A stretch of DNA of 64,000 nt from Vibrio taketomensis (GTDB taxonomy: Bacteria > Pseudomonadota > Gammaproteobacteria > Enterobacterales > Vibrionaceae), in NCBI RefSeq assembly GCF_009938165.1, contig NZ_AP019649.1, positions 2,232,001-2,296,000 on the forward strand. Reading direction: 5' to 3'. Numbering within the stretch: position 1 is the first letter of the stretch; every line of letters begins with the position of its first letter. The translations under genes were made by a program, and so were the position numbers. Under the pieces are notes generated by a model. It did no database searches, was not told where the DNA came from, and saw only the letters and a program-made list of their open reading frames with translations. Shown piece by piece: positions 63,895 to 64,000 of the stretch.

Positions 63895-64000
63895 TTACTC
63901 TTCGAGTCCGAGCGCTTTTTTTACTGGTTTAAAACTTTTACGATGTTGGTCAATCACACCATGCTGCTCAATGGCTTCGAAGTGTGCTTTGGTTGGGTAG
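63895..64000 (-). CDS. rnhB: Ribonuclease HII, C-terminal end (gene runs off the window)
   Basis: The last 34 residues of RNase HII lie at the edge: [16 protein letters not shown] then a basic stretch with [13 protein letters not shown] and stop at 63895. The family's GYPTKAH..AL..HG..  HR.SF.PV pattern is clear. Order rnhB-dnaE-accA is standard for gammaproteobacteria. The N-terminal catalytic part is outside the window. Confidence 0.88.
   Translation of the reverse strand, partial: YPTKAHFEAIEQHGVIDQHRKSFKPVKKALGLEE

Overview
The window is a chromosomal segment of a gammaproteobacterium, almost certainly a Vibrio or close relative. The evidence is the gene content and order: ybbN-qmcA-nfeD; porin-ligA-zipA/cysZ-cysK-ptsHI-crr; ubiF/miaB-ybeZ-ybeY-corC-lnt; leuS-lptE-holA-rsfS-rlmH-mrdAB-rlpA-dacA-ybeD-lipBA; gmhB/metNIQ; gmhA-yafJ/fadE; dnaQ/rnhA; gloB-mltD; rnhB-dnaE-accA-tilS. 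The protein sequences are also Vibrio-like. Nearly all of it is core, vertically inherited housekeeping DNA. I see no tRNA, rRNA, CRISPR array, insertion sequence, prophage or integron.

Layout. 1-3.4 kb: co-chaperone CnoX, the QmcA/NfeD membrane pair, then a 590-bp non-coding stretch with two CRP-like sites leading to a 57-residue secreted protein. 3.4-9.1 kb (minus): DUF2057 protein, CRP-linked porin, ligA, zipA. 9.2-14.3 kb: cysZ, cysK and the PTS phosphorelay (ptsH, ptsI, crr). 14.3-21.4 kb: ubiF, and the tRNA/ribosome/envelope cluster miaB-ybeZ-ybeY-corC-lnt. 21.4-34.8 kb: ybeL, leuS, LPS export (lptE), replication (holA), ribosome (rsfS, rlmH), cell elongation (mrdA, mrdB, rlpA, dacA) and lipoylation (ybeD, lipB, lipA). 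34.9-47.2 kb: two small lipoproteins, glyA (PurR box), yitT, gmhB, metNIQ (MetJ boxes), a zinc-independent L36 paralogue (Zur box), trmO, proS, an orphan potD, yafJ and gmhA. 47.4-64 kb: fadE (FadR box), a TIGR03503 protein, dnaQ, rnhA, yafS, gloB, mltD, a Yip1 protein, yafD, glnB, tilS, accA, dnaE and the 3' end of rnhB.

The most striking result is a set of small lesions in otherwise intact core genes. cysZ, ybeL and metI each lack one base, and restoring it rebuilds a textbook protein end or an intact reading frame. trmO appears to carry two nearby deletions that leave an in-frame TGA. crr has a clean 24-bp in-frame deletion between GAAATC repeats that removes the first conserved strand of EIIA-Glc. 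All are losses of bases and several lie in short homopolymers, so residual assembly error is the first hypothesis to test for the single-base cases; the crr deletion looks more like a real or cloned mutation.

Other points of interest are a very small Zur-linked L36 gene (41 aa), a lipoprotein built from two 32-residue cysteine repeats, an MliC-type lysozyme-inhibitor lipoprotein, and a leader with competing stem-loops before the small secreted protein. Family assignments rest on sequence features and memory of homologues; no database search was possible.
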